NCBI RefSeq assembly: GCF_030269925.1
Contig: NC_085110.1
Location: 6,324,001 to 6,388,000 of the forward strand
Origin: Bombyx mori
Lineage: Eukaryota > Arthropoda > Insecta > Lepidoptera > Bombycidae
Direction: 5' to 3'
DNA length: 64,000 nucleotides
The stretch's first letter is position 1. Each line of letters begins with the position of its first letter. The translations under genes and the position numbers were made by a program. Below are positions 1 through 10,769 of the stretch, piece by piece. The notes beneath the pieces were generated by a model that worked only from the letters and a program-made list of their open reading frames with translations, did no database searches and had not been told where the DNA came from.

Positions 1-879
1 ATATATTATATTTCTGTTTTGTAAATTATCTTATGAATATGTATCCCCCAAATAATTGAATACAAATTTATTACGAAAATGTTCTATTATAATTCTCGAA
101 TATACTTAATACGAATTGGTCGGAATATCTTCATTTCGGTTTATTGGCGTAGGTAACGATGGGAAGCAACACTTTTTTTTTTCTTTACTTTTTTATTCTT
201 TATATTTGAAATATGTATGTAACGTACTATTTTCATGAAATAAAAGGCTTACTATTATATTTTTTTTAACGATGGGAAGAGCCTTATAAGAACCGAGAAA
301 CTTGATCACTTGTTATCCTCTATCCTGACTGCACTCTAATACTTTTGTAAGTAAAACTTTATCACGGATTCGAAATAAAATTCCGTGAAATTTTTAATTT
401 AAATAATAAAACTCTCTCATCACAAGAAAATCTCAACTACAAATAACAATTTCTTCAAGAGTCGTTAAAAGTTTTCAATCAGCTGACACAGCGACGCGGC
501 ACTCGAGAAATTTAACTAGTTTCTTATTGAAAAATAACTGGCATAGTGCATGGTGTGGAATGGTCATACTTCGTTTTCGATATGGGTAGATCTTGAGAGA
601 TTCGAAAGACGTTTTGAAAGGCTGTTAGTATGTAAACATATGCCCAATACTATACATATAATTAAATACTTCGCTAAATACTACTAACTACTACTTAAAT
701 CCTGCTACTTAAGATGACAATGACCGTTAGGTATGTAATATTTTACCTACACCATACAAAGTACACAATAAAACATTGTATTTTATGTTAAACCGACTTT
801 AACATAGCATAAACCATAAAATCTCATGACATTAGCCAATTGATTTTGGAAATAGATAATAATCGTAATCTTTTACGCT
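1..879. other. AT-rich unique flank, no gene seen
   Basis: AT-rich DNA outside the array. No open frame, RNA gene or recognised mobile element was seen. Confidence 0.5.
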
Positions 880-1190
880 TATATAATAAATACCACGAGC
901 CGGTCGATTTCCGCTGTTTAAATTTCCGGTGCCAACTCTCTGTGCGCTCTCATCAATTCAGCTTTTGTTCAGAGCGGCCATGGTAAATCGTTGTTGATTT
1001 TCGCCAATGATTTGCAAGTGCGGGGAGAGGGGTGACGCACGTACGGGCGGGGCGGAGGTGCGGCTGTGACGTCAGGCCTGACGTCAAATTATTCCGCGCT
1101 ACGAAGCTACGCTGTAGCGAAACCTGTCTACAGCGGGCGGTTGATCGCTGTAGACCTTCGCTGTTCGCGTAGTCACATCTTTTTCCGAAT
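880..1190. promoter_or_regulatory. GC-rich promoter-like island with CRE palindrome
   Basis: A segment of about 300 bp that stands out from AT-rich surroundings. It contains a GC-box-like run (gggcggggcgg, near 1046), a 20-bp CRE double palindrome at 1067-1086, and clustered inverted copies of ctacagcg/cgctgtag between 1100 and 1160. It is absent from the repeat units. Composition and site density suggest a host promoter or enhancer, but no coding exon is visible beside it, so orientation and target are unknown. Confidence 0.4.
1067..1086. promoter_or_regulatory. Perfect 20-bp palindrome with two CRE sites
   Basis: tgacgtcaggcctgacgtca reads the same on both strands and contains two full TGACGTCA octamers, the consensus site of CREB/ATF bZIP proteins, separated by ggcc. 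In vivo occupancy is inferred only. Confidence 0.55.
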
Positions 1191-1794
1191 GTTGACTGAC
1201 TACTTACTATAAGTTTTTAAATTTTTATTCTTTTTTTTTACTGATTACAATTTTTCAATTATAATAACTTGACAAAGAAAATCTTTCCTATTAGTAATGC
1301 TGTTATTGCATACTAGATAATAACGTTGATAATGAAGTTAACTTTTACGTTATCGAGAACGTTAAAAAACTCGCACTAAGCACAATGCACTGCATGCACA
1401 ATTTGTGTGTATTTGGTTGATTGTAATTAAATTATATTTACCTATTAAGCTTACTAGTTGATCACCAAGCTTTGCTCGGTTTCTTTTTTCTTTGATAAGA
1501 TGTGTTTTTTAGAAATTATATTTAAATATGAATTACATATTGATAAAATGATGAAATATGAATAATATTTTTCGATCTTACAGACAGAATAATAATAAAA
1601 TATGAACTGGCTGTTTAAAGAATAAAATCAAAATTATCGATAAAGTTGATTATTGAAAACACGAATAAAGCAACATTTTCTGAAAATAAATCGTAGCTAG
1701 ATCGATTTATCGCCCCCGAAATCCCCTGTATACTAAATTTTATGAAAATCATCGGAGCCGTTTCTGAGATTCAGATTAGAAGATAGAAGATTGC
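1191..1794. other. AT-rich DNA with an old repeat piece
   Basis: No gene seen. The stretch around 1,700-1,785 (tactaaattttatgaaaatc and following) resembles a common lepidopteran repeat. Its likely continuation (acaagaattgctcctttaaa) appears at about 2,113, on the other side of the LINE fragment at 1,795-2,092. This suggests the LINE landed in an older repeat. Confidence 0.35.
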
Positions 1795-2092
1795 ACAAAG
1801 TGGGAATGAGTTGCTCGCTCCAGGCATTTCAATATTGTAGTAATTGTTACGTTATAATACTCAGTGTAAAAAATTCATATTTAAAAAAATAATAATATTA
1901 AAAAATAAATAAATAATAATTTTATATGTAAAAAAAAAGACATGCCCGCTGAGTTTCTTGCCAATTCTTCTCAGGACGGAGGCTAGTTCTTGTGAATTGG
2001 CGGTAGTTCTTTTGACGTTCAACAAGTATGTACTTTCATTTATGTTGAATAAAAAAATTTTTTGATTTGATTTGATTTGATTTGATTTGATA
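1795..2092 (+). mobile_element. 5'-truncated LINE 3' end with (TTTGA)n tail
   Basis: Ends on the plus strand in aataaa followed by about five TTTGA units (2,064-2,091), the microsatellite tail typical of CR1/L2-like LINEs. At 1,944-1,975 it carries cccgctgagtttcttgcc, then cttctcag. This is the same 3' stem-loop module found just after the ORF2 stop of the full-length Jockey-clade LINE at 19,857-19,890. Only the 3' untranslated part is present. Family assignment is tentative. Confidence 0.55.
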
Positions 2093-2346
2093 TACGAGTA
2101 TATATATTTATATACAAGAATTGCTCCTTTAAAGATATAAGATTTTGTAATCAAAATTATGACGTCGCTGTGCTTATTGCCGCATACGTACATACATTTA
2201 GATTACATTTGACGGAATGTAGCTTCATTTCTCCACTTAAAAATATATTTTAAAACGTATTATAATGTATTACGCGGCCGCGATATTCAATCAACTTAAG
2301 AGTTCTATTTTCTACGGGACAAGGCCCCGTGCACGGAATGCAGGCA

Positions 2347-2386
2347 ATATCCATTACTCAAAGTAACTCGACGTGAATATAAAAAC
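2347..2386 (+). promoter_or_regulatory. TATA module 1 (weak candidate)
   Basis: atatccattac, then gacgt, then tataaaaac. The same three blocks in the same order recur at 3,018-3,044. A short GC-richer stretch follows, with a GTGAGT donor-like site near 2,492. No protein start can be assigned, so a core promoter is only a suggestion. Confidence 0.2.
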
Positions 2387-3954
2387 CTGGTTACAATGGC
2401 CCCTCTTACACTCGGCGCGTTTATTTAACTCGCGGTTTGGTTGGCGAGTTTATTGAAATTTATTTTTGGGATAAGGCGTTTTTGTGCGACGTGAGTGATT
2501 TATCTGACATCTTAATTTATATTTTGGTAATGAAAACTAACATTCGAAGGCTATAATTTAGCGGCCATGATGTTGTGCTTCTTTCTTAGAGCCGCGAAGA
2601 TGTTATCGAATTTTCCCGTTTGACACAAGATATTTTCGACCATAATCTATTCAGCTATAAAACAAAAGAACTAGTGTCCTGCGTTTTCATCGTTCATGAT
2701 TTTCCTACCAAAGTGCTTCTATTGCTATTTTTATTATTGGCAGTAGGAACTAGATCCCAGAACTGTCCAGCCTGGTGTAATCTGTACTCGTGTACAATTC
2801 ACGTCCATTTCGTTTGCTTCATTAACTTAAAGTATGAAACTGCACAAAAATGTTCTACATAGTCCCCGAGCTCTTATTTCTATGAAAATATCATTTTTTC
2901 CGCGTTGCTAAAGCGGTCTGAACGGCTGGTCCCGATACGCCGGCTTTATCGGCGATTAAAAATATAAAATTGATTTTGTACCACTATAAAAGTCCATCCA
3001 TCTGCGGAACGAGAGCGATATCCATTACCGGACGTTATAAAAACGAGAGTAAGAAGAGTTGGGTGGATTAGAGAATTTTATTTTTTATTCTTTAGTGCCA
3101 ATGTTAGAAGCACCAAGGAGTTTTTGTACTATTTGTATCGAAAATATATTTTTCATGGGCCTTCGAATTTTAAACAAGCTGACAGAGAAAATTTATGAAA
3201 ACATTCTTTTTCGATAACGTTCTCATAATAAATGTAGCTTTTTTTTTCTTTTTTAGACATGTTTTTTTTTTTGGTAAAAGAACCTAACGTAATAAAAATG
3301 TTATGATCGCTTCTGCGGGAGCCTTTCCTCGCTTCGTTAACAGTAAATTGTTTTCCCAATTAAAACTTCGTAAAACAAACAGTACATGACGAAACGAGCT
3401 CCCGAAGAATATTTTTACATTTATGACAGGGCTTTTGTTTTTAAACTTTTTTGCTATCGTATATGACGTGGGTTTTTTTTTTAGAAATAGGTCTAATTTT
3501 TATTTGGTCAAAATGTTTGGGAATGGCCATAGATCAGAACCGTAAACTGGCCTCTCGATTTATAAAGGACTAATGAAGTAAGACTTGTTGTAAAACCATA
3601 CTGATAGTAGTTAGCAGATACCCACTACCTAATAATATCTACGCTGAAAAATATTTTATTTAATCACCCCCTAAAGTGCTAAAACTGAGTAAGCCAAGTA
3701 AAATCTCTAAAAGTTCGTACCGAAGCATCACCGTTCCCTAGAAATCCCTAGTTAATGACGCCGGTACTGCAATTGATTGCTTTGCCTGCGGTTTAATCTT
3801 TATGCACAGGCATCAATTAACGTTGTTACAAGATAAAATATGTATTGGTAATGTACGTTACATTACAACCTTAATTATGTTACAAGTAAAACTCAATGCT
3901 TTGTTGCATATGAATTTGCTATCATTATCAAACCTTAAACTCTTACTACTTATT
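2387..3954. other. Unassigned left-flank DNA
   Basis: AT-rich, apart from TATA module 2. The frame open at 2,620-2,862 begins at TTG, not ATG, and resembles nothing recognised. No mobile element was identified. Confidence 0.4.
3018..3044 (+). promoter_or_regulatory. TATA module 2 (weak candidate)
   Basis: Second occurrence of atatccattac, gacgt and tataaaaac, here more tightly spaced. It may be a duplicated promoter block or a diverged repeat. No downstream exon was recognised. Confidence 0.2.
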
Positions 3955-4250
3955 ATACCTTCTTCTTCTTCTTTCTGGTCGTTCCCTCAATGCTGAGAAT
4001 CGTGACTGTATGTCAATCTTCTCCACTCGGTCCGGTTCTGCGCCATATGTACCGCTCCCCATATCTGGCCTCCAGTCACCTCCTTGAGTTGGTCAACCCA
4101 TCTAGCTGGCGCTCTTCCTCTAGCGCGCTTCCCCTCCATCTGTCCTAGAATTGTGAGTTTCTCCAGGCTGTGCAATGAGGATCGCATTATGTGCCCAAAG
4201 AAACTCCGGATCCTTTTCTGGCACATAGTCAGCAGGCGCTTGGTGACCTT
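3955..4250 (-). pseudogene. LINE (RTE-like) reverse transcriptase C-terminus, fragment spanning the array edge
   Basis: On the minus strand the frame reads KVTKRLLTMCQKR, then FFGHIMR, then GKRARGRAPARWVD, and stops at 3,987. This is the conserved C-terminal block of RTE/BovB-like LINE ORF2 proteins (FGHV-MR, GKR-RGRP-RW-D). A GAA microsatellite tail follows (plus-strand tcttcttcttcttt near 3,961). The catalytic domains are missing. Units B and C keep only the part equivalent to 4,213-4,250, so the array's founding breakpoint cut this element. Clade assignment is by motif memory. Confidence 0.65.
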
Positions 4251-4441
4251 CTTATTATACCTAACTATACTTATTTACTTACTTCTACTAATACTTTATA
4301 CAAAATGTATTATTTGTGTTTGCATCTAATAATGCATACAATAAGTTTAATTAGAAATTATACGTACCTACGGGACCAACGAAATTAGTGTTTAGTATAC
4401 AGAAAATTAAATCATCTTATTATAAATATTTTTTATTTCTA

Positions 4442-4910
4442 TCAATTAAAATATGCACTCTGGTATCGATGCATCTCTGCCAGAGTCGCGGTAATGTTTC
4501 AATAACCTTTTTGAACAAGCTGTACGCAGTGGTGTACGGTAATATCCCAACAAATTCTTCAAAGGCTTTGTGTACTGCCTTTCGCCTATTAATTTTTTTA
4601 CCCTACCACAAAGCTGTCCAAACTTTGGGAAAAGTCGAAGTCTGTCGGCGTAAAGTCTTGTGAGTAATGCAAAATTTGCAATCCTAGCTCTTGAGCTTTG
4701 TCGTGTAGGAGCAACGGGGATGTGCGATTAACCAAGTCTGGCCCGAGATTCGCGAGCACCAGAATTATTATTTCCAGTGCCTCATAGTACACATCCGCAG
4801 TAATGCTACCATTTGGTAAGAAATCGGCCTTATATCGGCACTAGACCACCAAACTGACCATGACTTTTTAAGGGTATTTTTTGTTTGGGCAGGGAACATT
4901 ATTCGAAACA
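4442..4910 (-). pseudogene. Mariner transposase relic 1, unit A
   Basis: Minus-strand translation in shifting frames gives degraded mariner landmarks: SVWWSS, ADVYYEAL, LVNRTSPLLLHDKAQ (second catalytic region, Asp retained), DFTPTDFDFSQ (third Asp region), AFEEF and WQRCIDTR at the C-terminus. The N-terminal DNA-binding part and first catalytic Asp are absent. The relic is cut at about 4,910 by a LINE tail. Stops and frameshifts make it inactive. It belongs to the same cecropia-like group as the other mariners here. Confidence 0.7.
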
Positions 4911-4919
4911 GATAGCCGC

Positions 4920-5045
4920 TGGAGTCAAAAAGTTCTCGAGGGGCAACCGCGTTCCTGATAACGCACGACGAGTCATTATGGTAAGGTTTTGGGGAAGCCT
5001 ATGTTTAGCAGTGGGCTTCTGTGGGCTGATGAATGTAAAAGATAC
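4920..5045 (+). mobile_element. Non-LTR 3' tail fragment, unit A
   Basis: Contains the block cctatgtttagcagtgggct followed by tctgtgggctgatgaatg, a 3'-end signature common in lepidopteran LINEs (usually met as GGCCTATGTCCAGCAGTGGG). No coding part is present. Abuts mariner relic 1. Confidence 0.5.
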
Positions 5046-5115
5046 GGGTATGAAGTAAAAGGCAATACCAAACACGGTACTTAGTTAACCGTCAGACACT
5101 TGGTATGCATGTAGG

Positions 5116-5366
5116 TTTTTTTTATAGCTTAGATGTGTGGACGAGCTCACAGCCCACCTGGTGTTAAGTGGTTACTGGAGCCCATAGACATCTACAACGT
5201 AAATGCGCCACCTACCTTGAGATATAAGTTCTAAGGTCTCAGTATAGTTACAACGGCTACCCCACCCTTCAAACCGAAACGCATTACTGCTTCGCGGCAG
5301 AAATAGGCAGGGTGGTGGTACCTACCCGTGCGAACTCACAAGAGGTCTTTCCACAAGTAATTGTAA
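5116..5366 (-). mobile_element. Bm1-type SINE, 5'-truncated, unit A
   Basis: Starts with a T run (the poly-A tail seen from the other strand), then the Bm1 3' body: gacgagctcacagcccacct, ttaagtggttactgg, ggcagaaataggcagggtgg. The tRNA-like head with A and B boxes is missing. Non-coding; mobilised by LINE enzymes. Confidence 0.75.
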
Positions 5367-6434
5367 GGTGAATGTATAATAAGTTTTCAATATGTGCAGA
5401 TGTAACTCATTGAGTATACATTTAAAGGTGACGCATCGAGTTCCATTGGTAACCATCAAATATGAAACTAGAAAGAAGGTTTGAGATACATCTGCACAAA
5501 ACTTTCTACCCGCTGTTTTCAGTCTATCCGTGTTTATGGCACTTTCTCATTCATGGAGACAATGGGACCTGAATAAAATTGAATATCGTGGTAAGAAAAC
5601 GTTAAATAAAAGTGTTTGTAATATAGATAACCGCCAAAGTTCAAAACAATTCGAAACAAACAAGATTAAATTTTTAAAAATGTATAAATTTCTAGGAATA
5701 TTTTCTTTTCAATAAAGTAAACCAAGAATGCGAACTAAAATGTATCGCCTAATTATTTGCTTACATTATTGCTAGTGAAACAAAATCCTAACTCCTGTTT
5801 ATGTACGAATTATTATTAACTTGTAAACTTCAAAACGGAATTTAGTGCGGTTTTCATTATCAAGTTATAAATTAGTACCCGGGCCATCGATCCTTGGTCG
5901 GCTTTGTGGAGTCATAATAATATTTCACTTTCCAATTTTCATTATAGGTCATATCTATTGTATGCAGTTTTTTTGTTAAACATTTTCATAGGAAGTTTTT
6001 GTGGCGCCATTTTGTAAAGTTTTGAGTTTATTTCACTAGCAACCATGTATCTCAGAGAATCGTGAAATGTTTTTTTGTGTAAAACCTTACCCAGATACAA
6101 AACAGAATTGTAGTCATTAGAATCATGCCCGAGATGCGTCAAATTATTTATTTCTATATAAGAATTGCTCCTTAATATACTCGTATGTTATAGATAAGGG
6201 ATGCGAAAGAGCGTTACCGAAGTCGAAATAGAAATGAGGTACGGCCCTAACGTGAACGGAAATCATTATTCATGGACTAGGAAATAATGTTATGTTTTCA
6301 CTAAGTTTCATATTTCGTGGATTCGCAAATGAAACGTCCTTTTTCTAGTACTTAATCGTGTTACGTGCGAGGTTTAGTAGTAATTTTTTGTGGATACGTT
6401 TTGTGTTGCCATATTAGAAATCGCTAATAGTCTA
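5367..6434. other. Unassigned unit DNA (also 30,946-32,052 and 56,194-57,300)
   Basis: About 1.07 kb, AT-rich. No coding frame is conserved between units: units B and C carry indels relative to A, for example an insertion near 31,275. The phrase agaattgctccttaatatac (6,161) echoes a repeat piece near 2,115. Nothing else was recognised. Confidence 0.4.
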
Positions 6435-6910
6435 AAGTCGTCGTGGCCTGCGGGATAAGACGCCCGGTGCATTCGTATTTCGCGATGTTCAAATCCTGCA
6501 ACCAGGTACAATTTTTTGTGATAAAATACGTACTTAACCTAATGGTGACTTTCACAAATATTGACTTAATGTCTGCCACGGTGAAGGAATAACATCGTGA
6601 AATGAAAATCAAACTGCAAAAATTATAATTTGCATAATTACTGGTGGTAGGGCGTCTTTTGAGTCCGCACGGGTAGGTACCACCACCCTGCCTGTTTCTG
6701 CCGTGAAGCAGTAATGCGTTGCGGCTTGAAGGATGCAGCAACCGTTGTACAGAACACTTAAGCTGAGAACCATAAAATTCATAGTTTATCTAAATTATTT
6801 AACTGAGAACTCATGTTTGAAAATGAGTGGTGGAATTTACGTTGTTGATTTCTGACCGCTTAACATCGGGTGGGTTGTGAGCTTGTCCGTCAAGATTAGC
6901 AATAAAAAAA
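6435..6910 (+). mobile_element. Bm1-type SINE, near full length, unit A
   Basis: Plus-strand SINE with a tRNA-derived head: gtggcctgcgggataagacg (A-box region, 6,446 on) and gttcaaatcc (B box, 6,487). The Bm1 body follows (actggtggtagggcg, cacgggtaggtaccaccacc) and it ends in gcaataaaaaaa. The 3' third is degraded. Pol III promoter boxes are readable but diverged. Confidence 0.8.
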
Positions 6911-7129
6911 TGTCTAGATTTGCTACTTATGTTAGTTTTTTAAGAAAGTTGCGCTACACTACTTGATTTTGATATAGTTATATAATATACATGATAAATT
7001 GACAAAGTCCATAAAAACATATTACAATATTATGTATATTTTTAAACTACCGTATAGCATTTTAGGAAGCCAGGAGTGGGTCGCTGTTTGGTGAGGTAAA
7101 CAAATGTATTTCATCACTGGTCAGTTCTT

Positions 7130-7556
7130 AGTTTTTTATTTTTATTTCCGTGATGGGTGGACTAGCTCACAGCCTACCTGGTGTTAAGTGGTTATTGGAG
7201 CCCATAGAAATCTACAACGTAAATGCGCCACTCACCTTGAGATATAAGTTCTAAGGTCTCAGTATAGTTACAACGGCTGCCCCACTGCTTACGGCAGAAA
7301 TAGGCGGGGTGGTGGTACCTACCCGTGCGGACTCAAAAGAGGTTCTACCACCAGTAATTACGCAAAGTATAATTATGCGGGTTTCATTTTTATTACACGA
7401 TGTTATTCCTTCGCCGTGGAAGTCAATCGTGCTACATTTGTTAAGTACGTATTTCATTTGAAAAATTGGTACCCGCCTGCGGGATTCGAACACCGGTGCA
7501 TCCCTCGATACGAATGCACCGGACGTATTATCTATCCTTTAGGCCACGACGACTGT
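7130..7556 (-). mobile_element. Bm1-type SINE, full length, unit A
   Basis: Minus-strand SINE with T run at the left, complete body, and tRNA-like head at the right. gcgggattcgaacaccggtg is the reverse complement of the B box and ccacgacgac marks the 5' end. The full head and body make this one of the best-preserved SINEs in the window. Confidence 0.83.
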
Positions 7557-7609
7557 ACTTATTTTTGAATAACATAGTATAACATAAAAGTATTTTTATC
7601 TCATAACAT

Positions 7610-7905
7610 GTCGACGTGTTCGCAAGCAGAGCCTCCAGGGCGTCGTGTGGTAATTTTAATTAAGTATATTTACCGAGACGAGCGGCAGGCGCTCGGGGAA
7701 AGGTTATAAATGGCGGCCGTAAACATAACTAATGCTCGCGTGGAGAGCTCTCCTTAGCTACTGCGCGTCAGTTATGTCCTGAATGTCACCCGCGTCACCC
7801 CACGTGGAGTCCACCTGTGCGACAGTTCCTTCCTGATTTCCAACGCTTTTCAACGATTTTCTGACGCTGAATATTACGAGTACGCTTCCGTTTCTTAAGA
7901 ACCAT
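7610..7905 (+). promoter_or_regulatory. Conserved GC-richer segment with TATA box (weak promoter candidate)
   Basis: Non-transposon segment, less AT-rich than its surroundings and well kept in all units (33,070-33,365 and 58,318-58,613). It contains aggttataaatgg (TATA box at 7,705) and, 60 bp on, gcgtcagttatg with an arthropod-type TCAGT initiator. No long frame follows. A core promoter or enhancer is possible but unproven. Confidence 0.25.
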
Positions 7906-7909
7906 TTAG

Positions 7910-8166
7910 TTGTTTTTTTTTTATTGCTTAGATGTGTGTACAATTTCACAGCCTACCTAGTGTTAAGTGGTTACTGGAGCAAATAGACATCTACAACGTA
8001 AACGCGCCACCCATCATGTGATATAAGTTCTAAGATCTCAGTATAGTTACAACAGCTGCCCCATCCTTCAAACCGAAACGCATTGCTGCTTCTTCGGCAG
8101 AAATAGGCAGGGTGGTGGTCCTACCTACCCGTGCGGACTCAGATAAGTCCTACCACCAGTAACAGT
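7910..8166 (-). mobile_element. Bm1-type SINE, 5'-truncated, unit A
   Basis: T run followed by the Bm1 3' body (ttgcttagatgtgtgtac, ttaagtggttactgg, gcagaaataggcagggtggt). The tRNA head is absent. Confidence 0.75.
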
Positions 8167-9157
8167 GTTTACAGCACTAAACGAATAGACGAAGTAGCAG
8201 CCTGTTTTATAAAGCTTGAATATTTAAGTTTTAGGTAAATTTACACTATCGCTTGCTGTAATAATAAGCGTTAATAAACGCTACTTTGTTTCAATGTGAA
8301 TAATGGTATTGTAATTTGCTCAACAGTACTTCCACGATAAAGAATGCCAAATATACGATTTTTATTTTAAATATATTTCTCAATATCTAAAATGGTTTTA
8401 AGGTAAGTTGGTGGAGTCTTTGTTTGGGCTTCCCCTACGAATTTTGCTCGACAGAATTTTGGAAAGCTTCTGAAAATCTAGGAAAATTGGACTCAAATCC
8501 GATTTGGCTGGATCTCGAAACGAATGCTCGTAAAAGGGAGACCTAAATTCTTTCCGTTCCACTGTACGGATTCATTTCCTTGTAGTAAAAGAGCACTGCA
8601 CTTTTATAGTATTCCGACATTTGCATTGATCTCAGCACTAACAACAAAAAACGTTCGACAGAACTTATTTTCTATATCCGAAAAACCAATTAATGAAAAC
8701 CTTCTAATTAATACAGTACACAGCTCTGTTAATATAAGTTCGCAAGATCACCCTATCTTCAAAATCACGTACGTACTGGAATATATTATACTCACTCCAC
8801 TCCATTCCATGAACTTTAGCACCGTAAATTCCAAACTTGAGCCTGTTAGCAACTATGATGTCTGTTGAATCTGTTATTCAACTTTCTCTGGATATGGCGG
8901 GCTTAGAATAAAGCATCTTTGTAAAGTTCAAAACATGACGGAATACATGAATGTAGTAAGTATACAGAAAAGGGAACATTTAAGAATTATTAAAAAAATA
9001 AATTGATAACGCTTTAAAGAAAATAGCTGCAGGCCCGATACGAGCCGATGATATAAATTTAAATAGCTTCAAGAGGTAGTTACTAATTTAAAACTGTATA
9101 GCCATAGTATTGTTTTTACATTTCTAGTTTTTTAGTACGAGGGCAAAGCCCAAACGA
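8167..9157. other. Unassigned unit DNA (also 33,593-34,584 and 58,841-59,832)
   Basis: About 1 kb. A 114-codon frame is open in unit A (8,524-8,868), but indels shorten it in B and C, so coding is unlikely. No element was recognised. Confidence 0.4.
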
Positions 9158-9447
9158 TCTATATATACAAAAATGAATTGTTGTTCGTTAGTCTCGCTGA
9201 AACTCGGGAACGGCTGGACCGATTTGGCTAATTTTGGTCTTGAATTATTTGTGGAAGTCCAGAGAAGGTTTAAAAGGTACATAAATAAGAAAATGCTCGG
9301 AATTAAATAAAAATAACAATTTTGTTTTTCCTTTGATGTGTCCCCAGTCGGACGGATTCCTTTTGTTTGTTTTAAGTTTATTTTATACAAAAGTTTAGGT
9401 CTTTTATTTATAGATTGAGGTACTACGGAGTCTGCCGGGTCAGCTAG
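9158..9447 (+). mobile_element. Helitron-like non-autonomous element, TCTATATATA family, unit A
   Basis: Begins TCTATATATA after A and ends GGGTCAGCTAG before T, matching the Helitron rule (5' TC, 3' CTRR, insertion between A and T). About 290 bp, with no coding capacity. Two more copies of the same family lie at 14,959 and 16,126. No strong 3' hairpin is evident, so the superfamily is less certain than for the elements at 17,692 and 18,676. Confidence 0.6.
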
Positions 9448-9671
9448 TGATTAATAAAAATCTTGAATTATTCAGTTAAGACAGCATTTCTCTAAATATG
9501 ATCAAACGTAAACATTACGTAAATCGTAAAATTATACTCAACCTGAATGAACTGTTATTATATTTTTTGAATTTGCAAAGCGTAAATCTGAACCTAACTG
9601 TTGCTGCTAATGTTGGAATACGGCAAAGCTGTTTTTCAACACACAAGTTGCTGGATGATCTTCAACCTGTT

Positions 9672-9950
9672 TTTTATTCTTTTTTATTGCTTAGATGGAT
9701 GGACGAGCTCACGGGTCACCTGGTGTTAAGTGGTTACCGTTACTAGTTACATAGACCTATCTAACAACGTAAATGCCGTCACCTAATTTGAGATATGAAT
9801 TTTAAGGTCTCAGTGTAGTACAACGGCTGCCCCACCTTTCAAACCGAAACGCATTACTGCTTCACGGCAGAAATAGGCAGAGTGGTGGTACCCGCGAGTA
9901 CTCACAAGAGGTCCTACCACCAGTACTCACCAGATGTCCTAGCACCAGTA
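9672..9950 (-). mobile_element. Bm1-type SINE, 5'-truncated, unit A
   Basis: T run at the left, then the Bm1 body (ggacgagctcacgggtcacc, ggcagaaataggcagagtgg, gtcctaccaccagt). The end contains a short duplicated ccagtactcac/ccagt stretch. Confidence 0.72.
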
Positions 9951-10764
9951 GAGTCGACTCCGCGGAAAGGAGACGTCAATCTAAACTGCATCCCATAGAA
10001 TAATGAATATAAGTTTTATTTCGGCTCAATGCCATCTTACTGAAATGCACATAAATAGACGTTCTACGCCCGAAAATTCCATTCACGATAGAAATGCCAA
10101 TATGAAAGCAATTCACGATGCTCCTCGCATAGATCGTGTGACTTAGCGAAGAGGCCCTGATCGCTTAATACATAATACGGGCCCGCACAGGATACTGTTT
10201 GTTCAGGACACTATTGAACCACTACTGTCTCACTATATTAATCCTGGTATATTGTTTCAACATTTAATCACGTGAGGTGTTGCCATGGTAAACTATGAGG
10301 ATACCCACACATTAATTGAATTGGTTGTACGTACTACTTTGAATTTACGTAGCTTTGTACAAGAACTGACTGTGAGAATATATAAAACCGATAAAGTGCG
10401 TAGATGTCACGCTTCGTAAAAGAGTTTTCATAGTTGAAAACAATGTCAGACGATAATAACAATTAATTTAAATTTATTTTCTTTTCACTAAAGACAGCTC
10501 TACTATGGAATACATATTTGATGTTTCTATAATATATTTAGTAATAGGTACAAATGTAAATATTAAAAGCCTGTCTAAAGTCGCGTTTACAGACGAATCT
10601 CTCTATCGGATGTACGAGGGAAAATTGGAAAAAACGATACATTACTATCGTTCTCGATCAGATTGTATTGTCATTTGATCCTAGGCACACGAAAACTACG
10701 CGCGTTGTTTAACTCATGTATCTGATCTGCTCTACCCTACGGTATTGCAGCGTGATTGAGCGAG
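9951..10764. other. Non-transposon DNA upstream of the candidate exon (also 35,263-36,011 and 60,511-61,259)
   Basis: About 0.8 kb with no recognised element, directly upstream of the candidate promoter. Better conserved between units than the SINE regions. If the exon is real, this is its upstream regulatory region. Confidence 0.35.
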
Positions 10765-10769
10765 CAAGA

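Noticed and set aside
2620..2862. An 80-codon plus-strand gene
   Set aside because: It starts at TTG, has no ATG in good context, and matches no recognised protein. AT-rich DNA gives such frames by chance.
4388..4663. A 91-codon plus-strand gene conserved in all units
   Set aside because: It is antisense to mariner relic 1. Identity between units simply reflects duplication.
8524..8868. A 114-codon gene with membrane-like stretches
   Set aside because: Indels between units A and B shift or shorten the frame (79 codons in B and C), so it is not maintained as coding.
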